The translations under genes were made by a program, and so were the position numbers. The notes beneath the pieces were generated by a model. It saw only the letters and a list, made by a program, of their open reading frames with translations. It was not told the DNA's origin and made no database searches. From Diplosphaera chodatii (Eukaryota; Chlorophyta; Trebouxiophyceae; Prasiolales; Stichococcaceae): DNA of 64,000 bases. Below, piece by piece: positions 1 to 10,800 of the stretch. The DNA is taken from positions 744,001 to 808,000 of the forward strand of contig JAALGY010000036.1 in assembly GCA_032358165.1 (NCBI GenBank), in the 5' to 3' direction. Each line of letters starts with the position of its first letter. The first letter of the stretch is position 1.

Positions 1-40
1 TGACGCCCTTTGTAACAAACAAACAAACAAACAAACAAAC
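1..40 (+). mobile_element. 3' tip of element B with (CAAA)n tail
   Basis: The window opens with the last bases of element B (ACGCCCTTTGTAA) followed by about seven CAAA units. This is the same terminus seen with target-site duplications elsewhere in the window, for example at 34,740-35,018. The left side is cut by the window edge. It abuts a minus-strand LINE-A fragment. Confidence 0.75.
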
Positions 41-635
41 ACAGCCGCTCTGCCCGCGGCAGCCGCTGCCACCTCCCTGTTTCCACCCCCAGCATGTGAC
101 TGCCCATGCGAAACTGTGCTAACCGCCGACGACCGGTCTTGGAGGCAATTGCCTGCAACTAGCCGGCCAACTGGTAGTTGTCACCGTTCACAGGGCCCCT
201 GACTCCCAGCCACTCACGCACTTTGCGCAAGTCGCTGCCATTCACAGCATCGAAGGTGCGGCGCTGCAGGTGTGCAGTGACAACAGATGTGTCAATGCGC
301 TGCGGCACGCCGTCAACGATGGGTGACATGAAGTGCAGGAACGAACACACCTGGGCAGCCCAGCATGCTGAGCTGCTGGTGCTGCGCCCCGGCCGGGTGG
401 CCAGGGCACAGTTCTCCAGGAATGCCTGCTTGGTGAGGCGGGTGTCCGGCAATCAAACGCTATTTGCAACTTCCCTTACCCCTTTCCATTCCATTGCGAC
501 CAGCCGGTTCCAGAACCGGCAGATGGCCAGCGTTGCCGTGTGCGCCACTGGGAACCGCCCAAGCTCCCCCAACACCGCCACGTTGGGAGTGCCTGTGCGC
601 ACGTCAAGAACAGACCGAAGGAACTTCCGATGGAC
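41..635 (-). pseudogene. LINE-A C-terminal fragment
   Basis: Read on the minus strand, this segment encodes the region downstream of the reverse transcriptase in LINE-A. It includes the motif DTRLTKQAFLENCA and the stretch from SFLHFMSP to the GSDLRKVREWLGVRGP block, also seen in the 35,684-39,807 copy. The reading frame is broken at about 452-493 by a SINE fragment. There is no start codon and no RT domain. The low-coordinate end abuts an element B tail and the high end joins the first tandem unit, so it is a dead fragment. Confidence 0.85.
452..493 (+). mobile_element. SINE 3' fragment
   Basis: About 40 bp matching the 3' end of the SINE (GCTATTTGCAACTTCCCTTA, then TTTCCATTCC) interrupt the LINE-A frame. 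The uninterrupted LINE sequence is seen near 32,200 and 38,220. The copy is severely 5'-truncated. No convincing duplication longer than 2-3 bp was found. Confidence 0.75.
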
Positions 636-1794
636 TGGTGGTGGGCCATTTTGGCCTAGCCACAGGCTCTGGCGGAAAAACCCAGAGCAACATGCACAAC
701 GAGTCGTGTACGAAACCGTGCACTCCCCGCTGACAGAATGGTTCCACTCAATCCCGGTTGGGTGCACACCCCTCCAACTCTGCACATTGATCATGACAAC
801 CCCGCAAAAAGGCTGCCAGTTGCCCGGCATCCTGCTGCATAAAGTCCGCCACTGATGTGATGTTGCTGTCCTCAAACAGCTCGGAATGCTGCACCCTCTG
901 ATCTACTAGGGCTGGACACCCCCAGACCATATGCGCCTCATCATCCACCACGCCGCAGTTACACCGCTGACACAGCCGCTCTGCCCGCGGCGGACGCATG
1001 TTGCTCTGGGTTCTTCCGCCAGAGCCTGTGGCTAGGCCAAAATGGCCCACCACCAGTATGTAATCAATGTCAATGCGGCAGCCGCTGCCACCTCCCTGTC
1101 TCCACCCCCAGCACGTGAATGATGGGACTGAAAAGTGAAGGTGAAGGTGACGGCGGGTGCTGGCTGACGAAGTGTGAAGGTGTAGGTGAAGGTGAGTGGC
1201 GATGGGAGTCCTGGATGGGACTGAAAGTGAAGGTGAAGATGAAGGCTGGTGCTGGCTGCCAAGGTGTGAAGGTGTAGGCGAAGGTGAGCGGCGGTGGGAG
1301 TCCAGGATGGGACTGAGAGTGAAGGTGAAGGTGAAGGCTCTTGCTGGCTGGCATTTGACATTGACATTGATTACATACTGGTGGTGGGCCATTTTGGCCT
1401 AGCCACAGGCTCTGGCGGAAAAACCCAGAGCAACATGCACAACGAGTCGTGTACGAAACCGTTCACTCCCCGCTGACAGAATGGTTCCACTCAATCCCGG
1501 TTGGATGCACACCCCTCCAACTCTGCACATTGATTGTGACAACCCCGCAAAAAGGCTGCCAGTTGCCCGGCATCCTGCTGCATAAAGCCTGCCACTGATG
1601 TGATGTTGCTGTCCTCAAACAGCTCCGAAAGCTGGCAAGGTGTGAAGGTGTAGGTCAAGGCGAGTGGCGGTGGGAGTCCTGTATGGGACTGAAAGTGAAG
1701 TGGAGTTGGTAGAGCGAGCCATTTCAGTGAGAGAAAGAGCCTGACTGCGGGTCCATTGGCGCTGTGTGCGGCGTGGGAGCATGGGATGGGATGG

Positions 1795-2903
1795 GATGGG
1801 AGCATGCATGTAGGTGAGAACCGGTGGTGCAGCAGCCTGGGCTGCATACACCACGACCTTTGTCTTCTTCACGTTGACGGTGAGGCGCCAGCGCTTGCAG
1901 TACGACTCCAGCAGGTCGAGCTGCGCCTGCAGGCCGCGTACGGACGTGGACACCAGGTCCAGGTCATCTGCATAGAAGAGGGCAGGTGCCTGCACACCAC
2001 ACAGGGTGGGCAGGTCCAGGTCCCCGCCGGCGGCCTCCAGCTCCGCTTGGAAATCGTCAATGTAAATCCCGAAAAGGGTTGGGGATAGTGGACATCCCTG
2101 CTTAACACCCAAAGTGCTCTGGAATGTATCGGACATTCCCCCCTCAAACTGCAATGCCATTGGCACATCAGCATACAGTGCCTGAACCCCCCTCAGAAAC
2201 TCCCCATGCACCCCAATCCGCTGCAGCTTCTCCCAAAGCAAATCACGAGGTACAGTATCGTATGCCTTCTTGAAATCGACAAAGCAAGAGTACAGAGGCT
2301 GCTTATCTGCCTTGGCCTTCTCGATGAGGGTGCGAACCACGAAGGTTTGATCGGTGGTGCGGTGGTCCTTGCGGAAGCCCGCCTGTCCGCGTGCGCGCAG
2401 CTGGTGCTGCTCGGTCCACCTCATAAGCTTTTCGTTAAGCATGCAAGCATATAGTTTTGCCAACAGAGACCCAACAGCAATGCCTCGGTAATTACCCGGA
2501 TCGGACGTGTCGCCCCCCTTATGAATCGGCGTGATGCCGCACAATGCCCAGCTCCTTGGCAACGCTGCAACTCGTTGACACGAGTTAAAAATACATGCAA
2601 GACAGGGTGCAAGCTGCGCCGCTGCAACAGATAAAGCATCCAATTTGAGCAACCCCACCGTCGCTTTGCCTCCGCGCAGGGCCCCTATAGCCTCTTGCAC
2701 GGCGCCGGCTGTGAAGGGCGAGTTGAGCTCGCTCCCGTCGGCAAAAGGTGGCGCAGCACCACTACCCGAGGTACCTGCAGTGCTTGATGGAAGTGTGGGG
2801 GCGTCCAGTAGTTTACGGAAGGACTCGAGCATCACATCATCTGCTATGGGGACAGGACCGCTTCTTAGCAGGTTAAAACTTCTGCCAGAACTTCTTGGAG
2901 TTG
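1795..2903 (-). pseudogene. LINE-A reverse transcriptase fragment, unit 1
   Basis: On the minus strand this encodes the N-terminal linker and the RT core. Visible motifs are SCFVDFKKAYDTVPRDLL (motif A), GVKQGCPLSPTLFG (motif B) and the catalytic FYADD, followed by KKTKVVVYAAQ. These are hallmarks of non-LTR retrotransposon RTs. The frame is open with no internal stop (1,615-3,003, 462 codons including non-LINE flanks). However, the fragment is cut downstream of the palm and fused to minisatellite, and it lacks the endonuclease and C-terminal knuckle, so it cannot be a complete element. No promoter or bacterial retron or group II context is present. Confidence 0.92.
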
Positions 2904-3575
2904 TTTGTTTGTTTGTTTGTTTGTTTGTTTGTTTGTTTGTTTGTTTTTTACAAAGGGCGTCCAGACCAGAACCAAGCTCAATAAACAAGGCTCTGCGGCA
3001 CAATGCGGCGTCTCACGTGGGAACGTGAGGGCGGCTGGGTAGGTCATCAAAATGCTCTGTTCGAAATATGTCAATGGAGGACACTGAAACCACAAGGGAA
3101 TGCAGGGCCCATGAGACCAGCGCAAGGCAATAGTCCCGATGAGGAAGGCTGCCTAATGGTCGTACAAGTGCGGGGACCTGGCGGCGGCGGCAGCAAGGCC
3201 ACACACACGCGGCTAGGTCGCACCGCTGCAAGTGTCTAATCCTGAAGAGTCGTAACGAGTGTCTGTCCACGTGCCACGGCACCCACGGGTAAACCCAGAA
3301 AACCCCGCGCAGACATGCAGGGACCGGTTGCGTACAAGTACGCCGAGCTCTGGGCTCGCTGGAACCGGATACGCCGCGAGGCGCCCTGCATGCTGGTGAA
3401 AGCAACCAGGCCCAAGATGACTAAGGGCTGGCGCTGGCAAAAAGCAGAGGGCCGGCGGCTGACGCCGCAAGCTGTCCGCAATGCACAACACCGGGCTCCA
3501 GGGTCTTCTGAGGTAGATGCCTCCAGCCACGCGGGATCCGCGGGTGACCGCTGCTAGGTGTTGTCATGCTACTAG
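2901..3575 (-). mobile_element. Element B with (CAAA)n tail (representative array copy)
   Basis: Read on the minus strand, the element ends GACGCCCTTTGTAAAAAAC followed by CAAA repeats, the polarity expected of a retroposed copy. The body (2,950-3,575) has no recognisable enzyme. An 80-codon ORF runs on the opposite (plus) strand (3,315-3,557, MQGPVAYKYAELWARW...). It is kept open in the diverged copies at 33,603 and 39,343, with scattered replacements. Other array copies begin at 6,627, 10,142, 13,653, 17,168 and 20,679. It may be the 3' part of a second LINE family or a non-autonomous element. I cannot place it. Confidence 0.78.
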
Positions 3576-3625
3576 GGTCTTGGTCTTGGTCTTGTTCTTG
3601 GTCTTGTTCTTGGTCGTGAAGGTAG
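3574..3625. repeat. TCTTGG/TTCTTGG short-repeat stretch (representative copy)
   Basis: An imperfect hexamer run built from GGTCTT and GTTCTT separates element B from the minisatellite in each array 1 unit. It is probably a degenerate microsatellite. No function can be read from it. Confidence 0.7.
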
Positions 3626-3660
3626 GCGGTGATTGGAGTCCGGGCTGGGAGGAGTAGCGG

Positions 3661-4126
3661 ATGGGACTGAAAAGTGAAGGTGAAGGTGACGGCGGGTGCT
3701 GGCTAACGAAGTGTGAAGGTGTAGGTGAAGGTGAGCGGCGGTAGGAGTCCAGGATGGGACTGAAAGTGAAGGTGAGGGTGACGGCGGGTGCTGGCAGGTG
3801 AGGTGTGAAGGTGTAGGTGAAGGCGAGTGGCGGTGGGAGTCCAGGATGGGACTAAAAGTGAAGGTGAAGGTGACGGCGGGTGCTGGCATGTGAGGTGTGA
3901 AGGTGTAGGTGAAGGTGAGCGGCGGTGGGAGTCCAGGATGGGACTGAGAGTGAAGGTGAAGGTGAAAGCTGGTGCTGGCAGGTGAGGTGTGAAGGTGTAG
4001 GCGAGGGTGAGCGGCGGTGGGAGTCCAGGAGGGGACTGAAAGTGAAGGTGAAGGTGAGGGCTGGTGCTGGCTGGCAAGGTGTGAAGGTGTAGGTGAAGGC
4101 GAGTGGCGGTGGGAGTCCAGGATGGG
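3661..4126. repeat. 92-bp minisatellite, block 1 (representative copy)
   Basis: The anchor ATGGGACTGAA recurs at 3,661, 3,754, 3,846, 3,938, 4,030 and 4,122, a period of 92-93 bp with a few substitutions per copy. The plus strand is purine-rich (GTGAAGGTGAAGGTGA), so the minus strand reads as low-complexity His/Leu/Pro/Thr frames with no sign of a real protein. The same block recurs in every array 1 unit at offsets of 3,730, 7,241, 10,756, 14,267 and 17,782. It is followed by a LINE-A insertion at 4,127. Confidence 0.92.
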
Positions 4127-4631
4127 CATTGACATTGATTACATACTGGTGGTGGGCCATTTTGGCCTAGCCACAGGCTCTGGCGGAAAAACCCAGAGCA
4201 ACATGCACAACGAGTCGTGTACGAAACCGTGCACTCCCCGCTGACAGAATGGTTCCACTCAATCCCGGTTGGGTGCACACCCCTCCAACTCTGCACATTG
4301 ATCATGACAACCCCGCAAAAAGGCTGCCAGTTGCCCGGCATCCTGCTGCATAAAGTCCGCCACTGATGTGATGTTGCTGTCCTCAAACAGCTCGGAATGC
4401 TGCACCCTCTGATCTACTAGGGCTGGACACCCCCAGACCATATGCGCCTCATCATCCACCACGCCGCAGTTACACCGCTGACACAGCCGCTCTGCCCGCG
4501 GCGGACGCATGTTGCTCTGGGTTCTTCCGCCAGAGCCTGTGGCTAGGCCAAAATGGCCCACCACCAGTATGTAATCAATGTCAATGCGGCAGCCGCTGCC
4601 ACCTCCCTGTCTCCACCCCCAGCACGTGAAT
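4127..4631 (-). mobile_element. LINE-A 3' end inserted in the minisatellite (representative copy)
   Basis: This 505-bp, 5'-truncated LINE-A copy starts at low coordinate with the tail complement (CATTGACATTGATTACATAC). It runs through the 3' UTR into the C-terminal Cys/His knuckle region. A 6-bp duplication GATGGG flanks it (4,121-4,126 and 4,632-4,637) and matches the minisatellite target AGGATGGGACTGA. Equivalent copies lie in every array 1 unit. It carries the 83-bp inverted insertion described separately. The protein frame lacks an RT domain. Confidence 0.88.
4503..4585 (+). mobile_element. 83-bp LINE-A tail in opposite orientation (representative copy)
   Basis: The last 80-odd bases of LINE-A (from GGACGCATGTTGC through CCAGTATGTAATCAATGTCAAT) sit inside a minus-strand LINE-A copy but point the other way. 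The flanking duplication is GCGGC (4,498-4,502 and 4,586-4,590). The uninterrupted site CCCGCGGCAGCC is seen near 30,066 and 31,803. Equivalent positions occur in all array 1 and array 2 units, for example 992-1,074 in unit 1. Confidence 0.88.
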
Positions 4632-4857
4632 GATGGGACTGAAAAGTGAAGGTGAAGGTGACGGCGGGTGCTGGCTGACGAAGTGTGAAGGTGTAGGTGA
4701 AGGTGAGTGGCGATGGGAGTCCTGGATGGGACTGAAAGTGAAGGTGAAGATGAAGGCTGGTGCTGGCTGCCAAGGTGTGAAGGTGTAGGCGAAGGTGAGC
4801 GGCGGTGGGAGTCCAGGATGGGACTGAGAGTGAAGGTGAAGGTGAAGGCTCTTGCTG
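4632..4857. repeat. 92-bp minisatellite, block 2 (representative copy)
   Basis: About two and a half copies of the 92-bp minisatellite continue on the other side of the LINE-A insertion and run up to the second LINE-A tail at 4,865. The same block is found in all units, including array 2 (for example 24,573-24,800). Confidence 0.88.
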
Positions 4858-4864
4858 GCTGGCA

Positions 4865-5141
4865 TTTGACATTGACATTGATTACATACTGGTGGTGGGC
4901 CATTTTGGCCTAGCCACAGGCTCTGGCGGAAAAACCCAGAGCAACATGCACAACGAGTCGTGTACGAAACCGTTCACTCCCCGCTGACAGAATGGTTCCA
5001 CTCAATCCCGGTTGGATGCACACCCCTCCAACTCTGCACATTGATTGTGACAACCCCGCAAAAAGGCTGCCAGTTGCCCGGCATCCTGCTGCATAAAGCC
5101 TGCCACTGATGTGATGTTGCTGTCCTCAAACAGCTCCGAAA
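4865..5141 (-). mobile_element. Second LINE-A 3' end, 277 bp (representative copy)
   Basis: This is a 5'-truncated LINE-A 3' end with tail complement TTTGACATTGACATTGATTA at its low end. The 7-bp duplication GCTGGCA flanks it; in unit 1 the copy is at 1,354-1,630 with duplications at 1,347-1,353 and 1,631-1,637. Array 2 units retain the empty site (24,800-24,806, GCTGGCAAGG). The insertion is therefore specific to the lineage of array 1, including partial unit 7. Confidence 0.9.
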
Positions 5142-5305
5142 GCTGGCAAGGTGTGAAGGTGTAGGTCAAGGCGAGTGGCGGTGGGAGTCCTGTATGGGAC
5201 TGAAAGTGAAGTGGAGTTGGTAGAGCGAGCCATTTCAGTGAGAGAAAGAGCCTGACTGCGGGTCCATTGGCGCTGTGTGCGGCGTGGGAGCATGGGATGG
5301 GATGG

Positions 5306-6626
5306 GATGGGAGCATGCATGTAGGTGAGAACCGGTGGTGCAGCAGCCTGGGCTGCATACACCACGACCTTTGTCTTCTTCACGTTGACGGTGAGGCGCC
5401 AGCGCTTGCAGTACGACTCCAGCAGGTCGAGCTGCGCCTGCAGGCCGCGTACGGACGTGGACACCAGGTCCAGGTCATCTGCATAGAAGAGGGCAGGTGC
5501 CTGCACACCACACAGGGTGGGCAGGTCCAGGTCCCCGCCGGCGGCCTCCAGCTCCGCTTGGAAATCGTCAATGTAAATCCCGAAAAGGGTTGGGGATAGT
5601 GGACATCCCTGCTTAACACCCAAAGTGCTCTGGAATGTATCGGACATTCCCCCCTCAAACTGCAATGCCATTGGCACATCAGCATACAGTGCCTGAACCC
5701 CCCTCAGAAACTCCCCATGCACCCCAATCCGCTGCAGCTTCTCCCAAAGCAAATCACGAGGTACAGTATCGTATGCCTTCTTGAAATCGACAAAGCAAGA
5801 GTACAGAGGCTGCTTATCTGCCTTGGCCTTCTCGATGAGGGTGCGAACCACGAAGGTTTGATCGGTGGTGCGGTGGTCCTTGCGGAAGCCCGCCTGTCCG
5901 CGTGCGCGCAGCTGGTGCTGCTCGGTCCACCTCATAAGCTTTTCGTTAAGCATGCAAGCATATAGTTTTGCCAACAGAGACCCAACAGCAATGCCTCGGT
6001 AATTACCCGGATCGGACGTGTCGCCCCCCTTATGAATCGGCGTGATGCCGCACAATGCCCAGCTCCTTGGCAACGCTGCAACTCGTTGACACGAGTTAAA
6101 AATACATGCAAGACAGGGTGCAAGCTGCGCCGCTGCAACAGATAAAGCATCCAATTTGAGCAACCCCACCGTCGCTTTGCCTCCGCGCAGGGCCCCTATA
6201 GCCTCTTGCACGGCGCCGGCTGTGAAGGAATGGATAGCGGTAAGGGAAGTGCAAATAGCGATGGAAAAGGACCTTTGACCGGAAGGCTGTTTGTGTATTG
6301 CGTTTTTCAACGACTTATATACACAAACCATGGAGGGCAGATTGCCGAAGCAACCACTTGCATAGGGTGGGGTGGGTTGGTCCCACACGGAACTAGACCC
6401 GAAACTTCCGCCACCGCCAGGGATCGAACCCGGTCCCTGAAGGGCGAGTTGAGCTCGCTCCCGTCGGCAAAAGGTGGCGCAGCACCACTACCCGAGGTAC
6501 CTGCAGTGCTTGATGGAAGTGTGGGGGCGTCCAGTAGTTTACGGAAGGACTCGAGCATCACATCATCTGCTATGGGGACAGGACCGCTTCTTAGCAGGTT
6601 AAAACTTCTGCCAGAACTTCTTGGAG
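5306..6626 (-). pseudogene. LINE-A RT fragment, unit 2, split by a SINE
   Basis: This is the same RT segment as in unit 1. It is interrupted at 6,229-6,437 by the SINE, upstream of the catalytic motifs. The RT core downstream of the insertion remains open. Confidence 0.92.
6229..6437 (-). mobile_element. Full-length SINE in unit 2
   Basis: This is a 209-bp element flanked by TGAAGG (6,223-6,228 and 6,438-6,443). On the minus strand it begins about 16 nt before a perfect Pol III B box (GGTTCGATCCC, at 6,420-6,430). It continues through a conserved body (GTTTGTGTATATAAGTCGTT) and ends TCGCTATTTGCA...CCATTC. No convincing A box lies upstream, so it is a tRNA-derived SINE or its 3' two-thirds. 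Other copies are at 35,450-35,682, with truncated copies near 452, 32,749, 35,418 and 37,247. Confidence 0.88.
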
Positions 6627-7876
6627 TTGTTTGTTTGTTTGTTTGTTTGTTTGTTTGTTTGTTTGTTTGTTTGTTTTTTACAAAGGGCGTCCAGACCAGA
6701 ACCAAGCTCAATAAACAAGGCTCTGCGGCACAATGCGGCGTCTCACGTGGGAACGTGAGGGCGGCTGGGTAGGTCATCAAAATGCTCTGTTCGAAATATG
6801 TCAATGGAGGACACTGAAACCACAAGGGAATGCAGGGCCCATGAGACCAGCGCAAGGCAATAGTCCCGATGAGGAAGGCTGCCTAATGGTCGTACAAGTG
6901 CGGGGACCTGGCGGCGGCGGCAGCAAGGCCACACACACGCGGCTAGGTCGCACCGCTGCAAGTGTCTAATCCTGAAGAGTCGTAACGAGTGTCTGTCCAC
7001 GTGCCACGGCACCCACGGGTAAACCCAGAAAACCCCGCGCAGACATGCAGGGACCGGTTGCGTACAAGTACGCCGAGCTCTGGGCTCGCTGGAACCGGAT
7101 ACGCCGCGAGGCGCCCTGCATGCTGGTGAAAGCAACCAGGCCCAAGATGACTAAGGGCTGGCGCTGGCAAAAAGCAGAGGGCCGGCGGCTGACGCCGCAA
7201 GCTGTCCGCAATGCACAACACCGGGCTCCAGGGTCTTCTGAGGTAGATGCCTCCAGCCACGCGGGATCCGCGGGTGACCGCTGCTAGGTGTTGTCATGCT
7301 ACTAGGGTCTTGGTCTTGGTCTTGTTCTTGGTCTTGTTCTTGGTCGTGAAGGTAGGCGGTGATTGGAGTCCGGGCTGGGAGGAGTAGCGGATGGGACTGA
7401 AAAGTGAAGGTGAAGGTGACGGCGGGTGCTGGCTAACGAAGTGTGAAGGTGTAGGTGAAGGTGAGCGGCGGTAGGAGTCCAGGATGGGACTGAAAGTGAA
7501 GGTGAGGGTGACGGCGGGTGCTGGCAGGTGAGGTGTGAAGGTGTAGGTGAAGGCGAGTGGCGGTGGGAGTCCAGGATGGGACTAAAAGTGAAGGTGAAGG
7601 TGACGGCGGGTGCTGGCATGTGAGGTGTGAAGGTGTAGGTGAAGGTGAGCGGCGGTGGGAGTCCAGGATGGGACTGAGAGTGAAGGTGAAGGTGAAAGCT
7701 GGTGCTGGCAGGTGAGGTGTGAAGGTGTAGGCGAGGGTGAGCGGCGGTGGGAGTCCAGGAGGGGACTGAAAGTGAAGGTGAAGGTGAGGGCTGGTGCTGG
7801 CTGGCAAGGTGTGAAGGTGTAGGTGAAGGCGAGTGGCGGTGGGAGTCCAGGATGGGCATTGACATTGATTACATAC

Positions 7877-10800
7877 TGGTGGTGGGCCATTTTGGCCTAG
7901 CCACAGGCTCTGGCGGAAAAACCCAGAGCAACATGCACAACGAGTCGTGTACGAAACCGTGCACTCCCCGCTGACAGAATGGTTCCACTCAATCCCGGTT
8001 GGGTGCACACCCCTCCAACTCTGCACATTGATCATGACAACCCCGCAAAAAGGCTGCCAGTTGCCCGGCATCCTGCTGCATAAAGTCCGCCACTGATGTG
8101 ATGTTGCTGTCCTCAAACAGCTCGGAATGCTGCACCCTCTGATCTACTAGGGCTGGACACCCCCAGACCATATGCGCCTCATCATCCACCACGCCGCAGT
8201 TACACCGCTGACACAGCCGCTCTGCCCGCGGCGGACGCATGTTGCTCTGGGTTCTTCCGCCAGAGCCTGTGGCTAGGCCAAAATGGCCCACCACCAGTAT
8301 GTAATCAATGTCAATGCGGCAGCCGCTGCCACCTCCCTGTCTCCACCCCCAGCACGTGAATGATGGGACTGAAAAGTGAAGGTGAAGGTGACGGCGGGTG
8401 CTGGCTGACGAAGTGTGAAGGTGTAGGTGAAGGTGAGTGGCGATGGGAGTCCTGGATGGGACTGAAAGTGAAGGTGAAGATGAAGGCTGGTGCTGGCTGC
8501 CAAGGTGTGAAGGTGTAGGCGAAGGTGAGCGGCGGTGGGAGTCCAGGATGGGACTGAGAGTGAAGGTGAAGGTGAAGGCTCTTGCTGGCTGGCATTTGAC
8601 ATTGACATTGATTACATACTGGTGGTGGGCCATTTTGGCCTAGCCACAGGCTCTGGCGGAAAAACCCAGAGCAACATGCACAACGAGTCGTGTACGAAAC
8701 CGTTCACTCCCCGCTGACAGAATGGTTCCACTCAATCCCGGTTGGATGCACACCCCTCCAACTCTGCACATTGATTGTGACAACCCCGCAAAAAGGCTGC
8801 CAGTTGCCCGGCATCCTGCTGCATAAAGCCTGCCACTGATGTGATGTTGCTGTCCTCAAACAGCTCCGAAAGCTGGCAAGGTGTGAAGGTGTAGGTCAAG
8901 GCGAGTGGCGGTGGGAGTCCTGTATGGGACTGAAAGTGAAGTGGAGTTGGTAGAGCGAGCCATTTCAGTGAGAGAAAGAGCCTGACTGCGGGTCCATTGG
9001 CGCTGTGTGCGGCGTGGGAGCATGGGATGGGATGGGATGGGAGCATGCATGTAGGTGAGAACCGGTGGTGCAGCAGCCTGGGCTGCATACACCACGACCT
9101 TTGTCTTCTTCACGTTGACGGTGAGGCGCCAGCGCTTGCAGTACGACTCCAGCAGGTCGAGCTGCGCCTGCAGGCCGCGTACGGACGTGGACACCAGGTC
9201 CAGGTCATCTGCATAGAAGAGGGCAGGTGCCTGCACACCACACAGGGTGGGCAGGTCCAGGTCCCCGCCGGCGGCCTCCAGCTCCGCTTGGAAATCGTCA
9301 ATGTAAATCCCGAAAAGGGTTGGGGATAGTGGACATCCCTGCTTAACACCCAAAGTGCTCTGGAATGTATCGGACATTCCCCCCTCAAACTGCAATGCCA
9401 TTGGCACATCAGCATACAGTGCCTGAACCCCCCTCAGAAACTCCCCATGCACCCCAATCCGCTGCAGCTTCTCCCAAAGCAAATCACGAGGTACAGTATC
9501 GTATGCCTTCTTGAAATCGACAAAGCAAGAGTACAGAGGCTGCTTATCTGCCTTGGCCTTCTCGATGAGGGTGCGAACCACGAAGGTTTGATCGGTGGTG
9601 CGGTGGTCCTTGCGGAAGCCCGCCTGTCCGCGTGCGCGCAGCTGGTGCTGCTCGGTCCACCTCATAAGCTTTTCGTTAAGCATGCAAGCATATAGTTTTG
9701 CCAACAGAGACCCAACAGCAATGCCTCGGTAATTACCCGGATCGGACGTGTCGCCCCCCTTATGAATCGGCGTGATGCCGCACAATGCCCAGCTCCTTGG
9801 CAACGCTGCAACTCGTTGACACGAGTTAAAAATACATGCAAGACAGGGTGCAAGCTGCGCCGCTGCAACAGATAAAGCATCCAATTTGAGCAACCCCACC
9901 GTCGCTTTGCCTCCGCGCAGGGCCCCTATAGCCTCTTGCACGGCGCCGGCTGTGAAGGGCGAGTTGAGCTCGCTCCCGTCGGCAAAAGGTGGCGCAGCAC
10001 CACTACCCGAGGTACCTGCAGTGCTTGATGGAAGTGTGGGGGCGTCCAGTAGTTTACGGAAGGACTCGAGCATCACATCATCTGCTATGGGGACAGGACC
10101 GCTTCTTAGCAGGTTAAAACTTCTGCCAGAACTTCTTGGAGTTGTTTGTTTGTTTGTTTGTTTGTTTGTTTGTTTGTTTGTTTGTTTTTTACAAAGGGCG
10201 TCCAGACCAGAACCAAGCTCAATAAACAAGGCTCTGCGGCACAATGCGGCGTCTCACGTGGGAACGTGAGGGCGGCTGGGTAGGTCATCAAAATGCTCTG
10301 TTCGAAATATGTCAATGGAGGACACTGAAACCACAAGGGAATGCAGGGCCCATGAGACCAGCGCAAGGCAATAGTCCCGATGAGGAAGGCTGCCTAATGG
10401 TCGTACAAGTGCGGGGACCTGGCGGCGGCGGCAGCAAGGCCACACACACGCGGCTAGGTCGCACCGCTGCAAGTGTCTAATCCTGAAGAGTCGTAACGAG
10501 TGTCTGTCCACGTGCCACGGCACCCACGGGTAAACCCAGAAAACCCCGCGCAGACATGCAGGGACCGGTTGCGTACAAGTACGCCGAGCTCTGGGCTCGC
10601 TGGAACCGGATACGCCGCGAGGCGCCCTGCATGCTGGTGAAAGCAACCAGGCCCAAGATGACTAAGGGCTGGCGCTGGCAAAAAGCAGAGGGCCGGCGGC
10701 TGACGCCGCAAGCTGTCCGCAATGCACAACACCGGGCTCCAGGGTCTTCTGAGGTAGATGCCTCCAGCCACGCGGGATCCGCGGGTGACCGCTGCTAGGT

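Larger units (their letters stand above)
636..4146. repeat. Array 1 unit 1 (short type)
   Basis: This is a 3,511-bp unit. The tract from the GAG before the TTTG run to the ACAAAG after it (2,901-2,949) is 49 nt, the short type. Its left edge is fused to foreign LINE-A sequence at about 636, where the other units have minisatellite followed by a LINE-A tail. Confidence 0.9.
4147..7876. repeat. Array 1 unit 2 (long type, with SINE)
   Basis: This is a 3,730-bp unit. Its TTTG tract (6,627-6,679) is 53 nt, the long type. The remaining 215 extra bases are exactly one 209-bp SINE plus its 6-bp target duplication, inserted at 6,229. The other units lack the SINE, so it arrived after this copy existed. 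Confidence 0.92.

Noticed and set aside
1795..2903. Retron, DGR or group II intron reverse transcriptase
   Set aside because: No msr/msd, template/variable repeat or intron domain V-like structure is present. The linker, RT order, C-terminal knuckle, 5' truncations, tails and target duplications are those of a non-LTR retrotransposon.
3572..4386. 187-271-residue His/Pro/Thr/Ser-rich frames on the minus strand of the minisatellite
   Set aside because: The 92-bp period and purine bias of the DNA explain the composition. The frames cross insertion joints and start at arbitrary ATGs.
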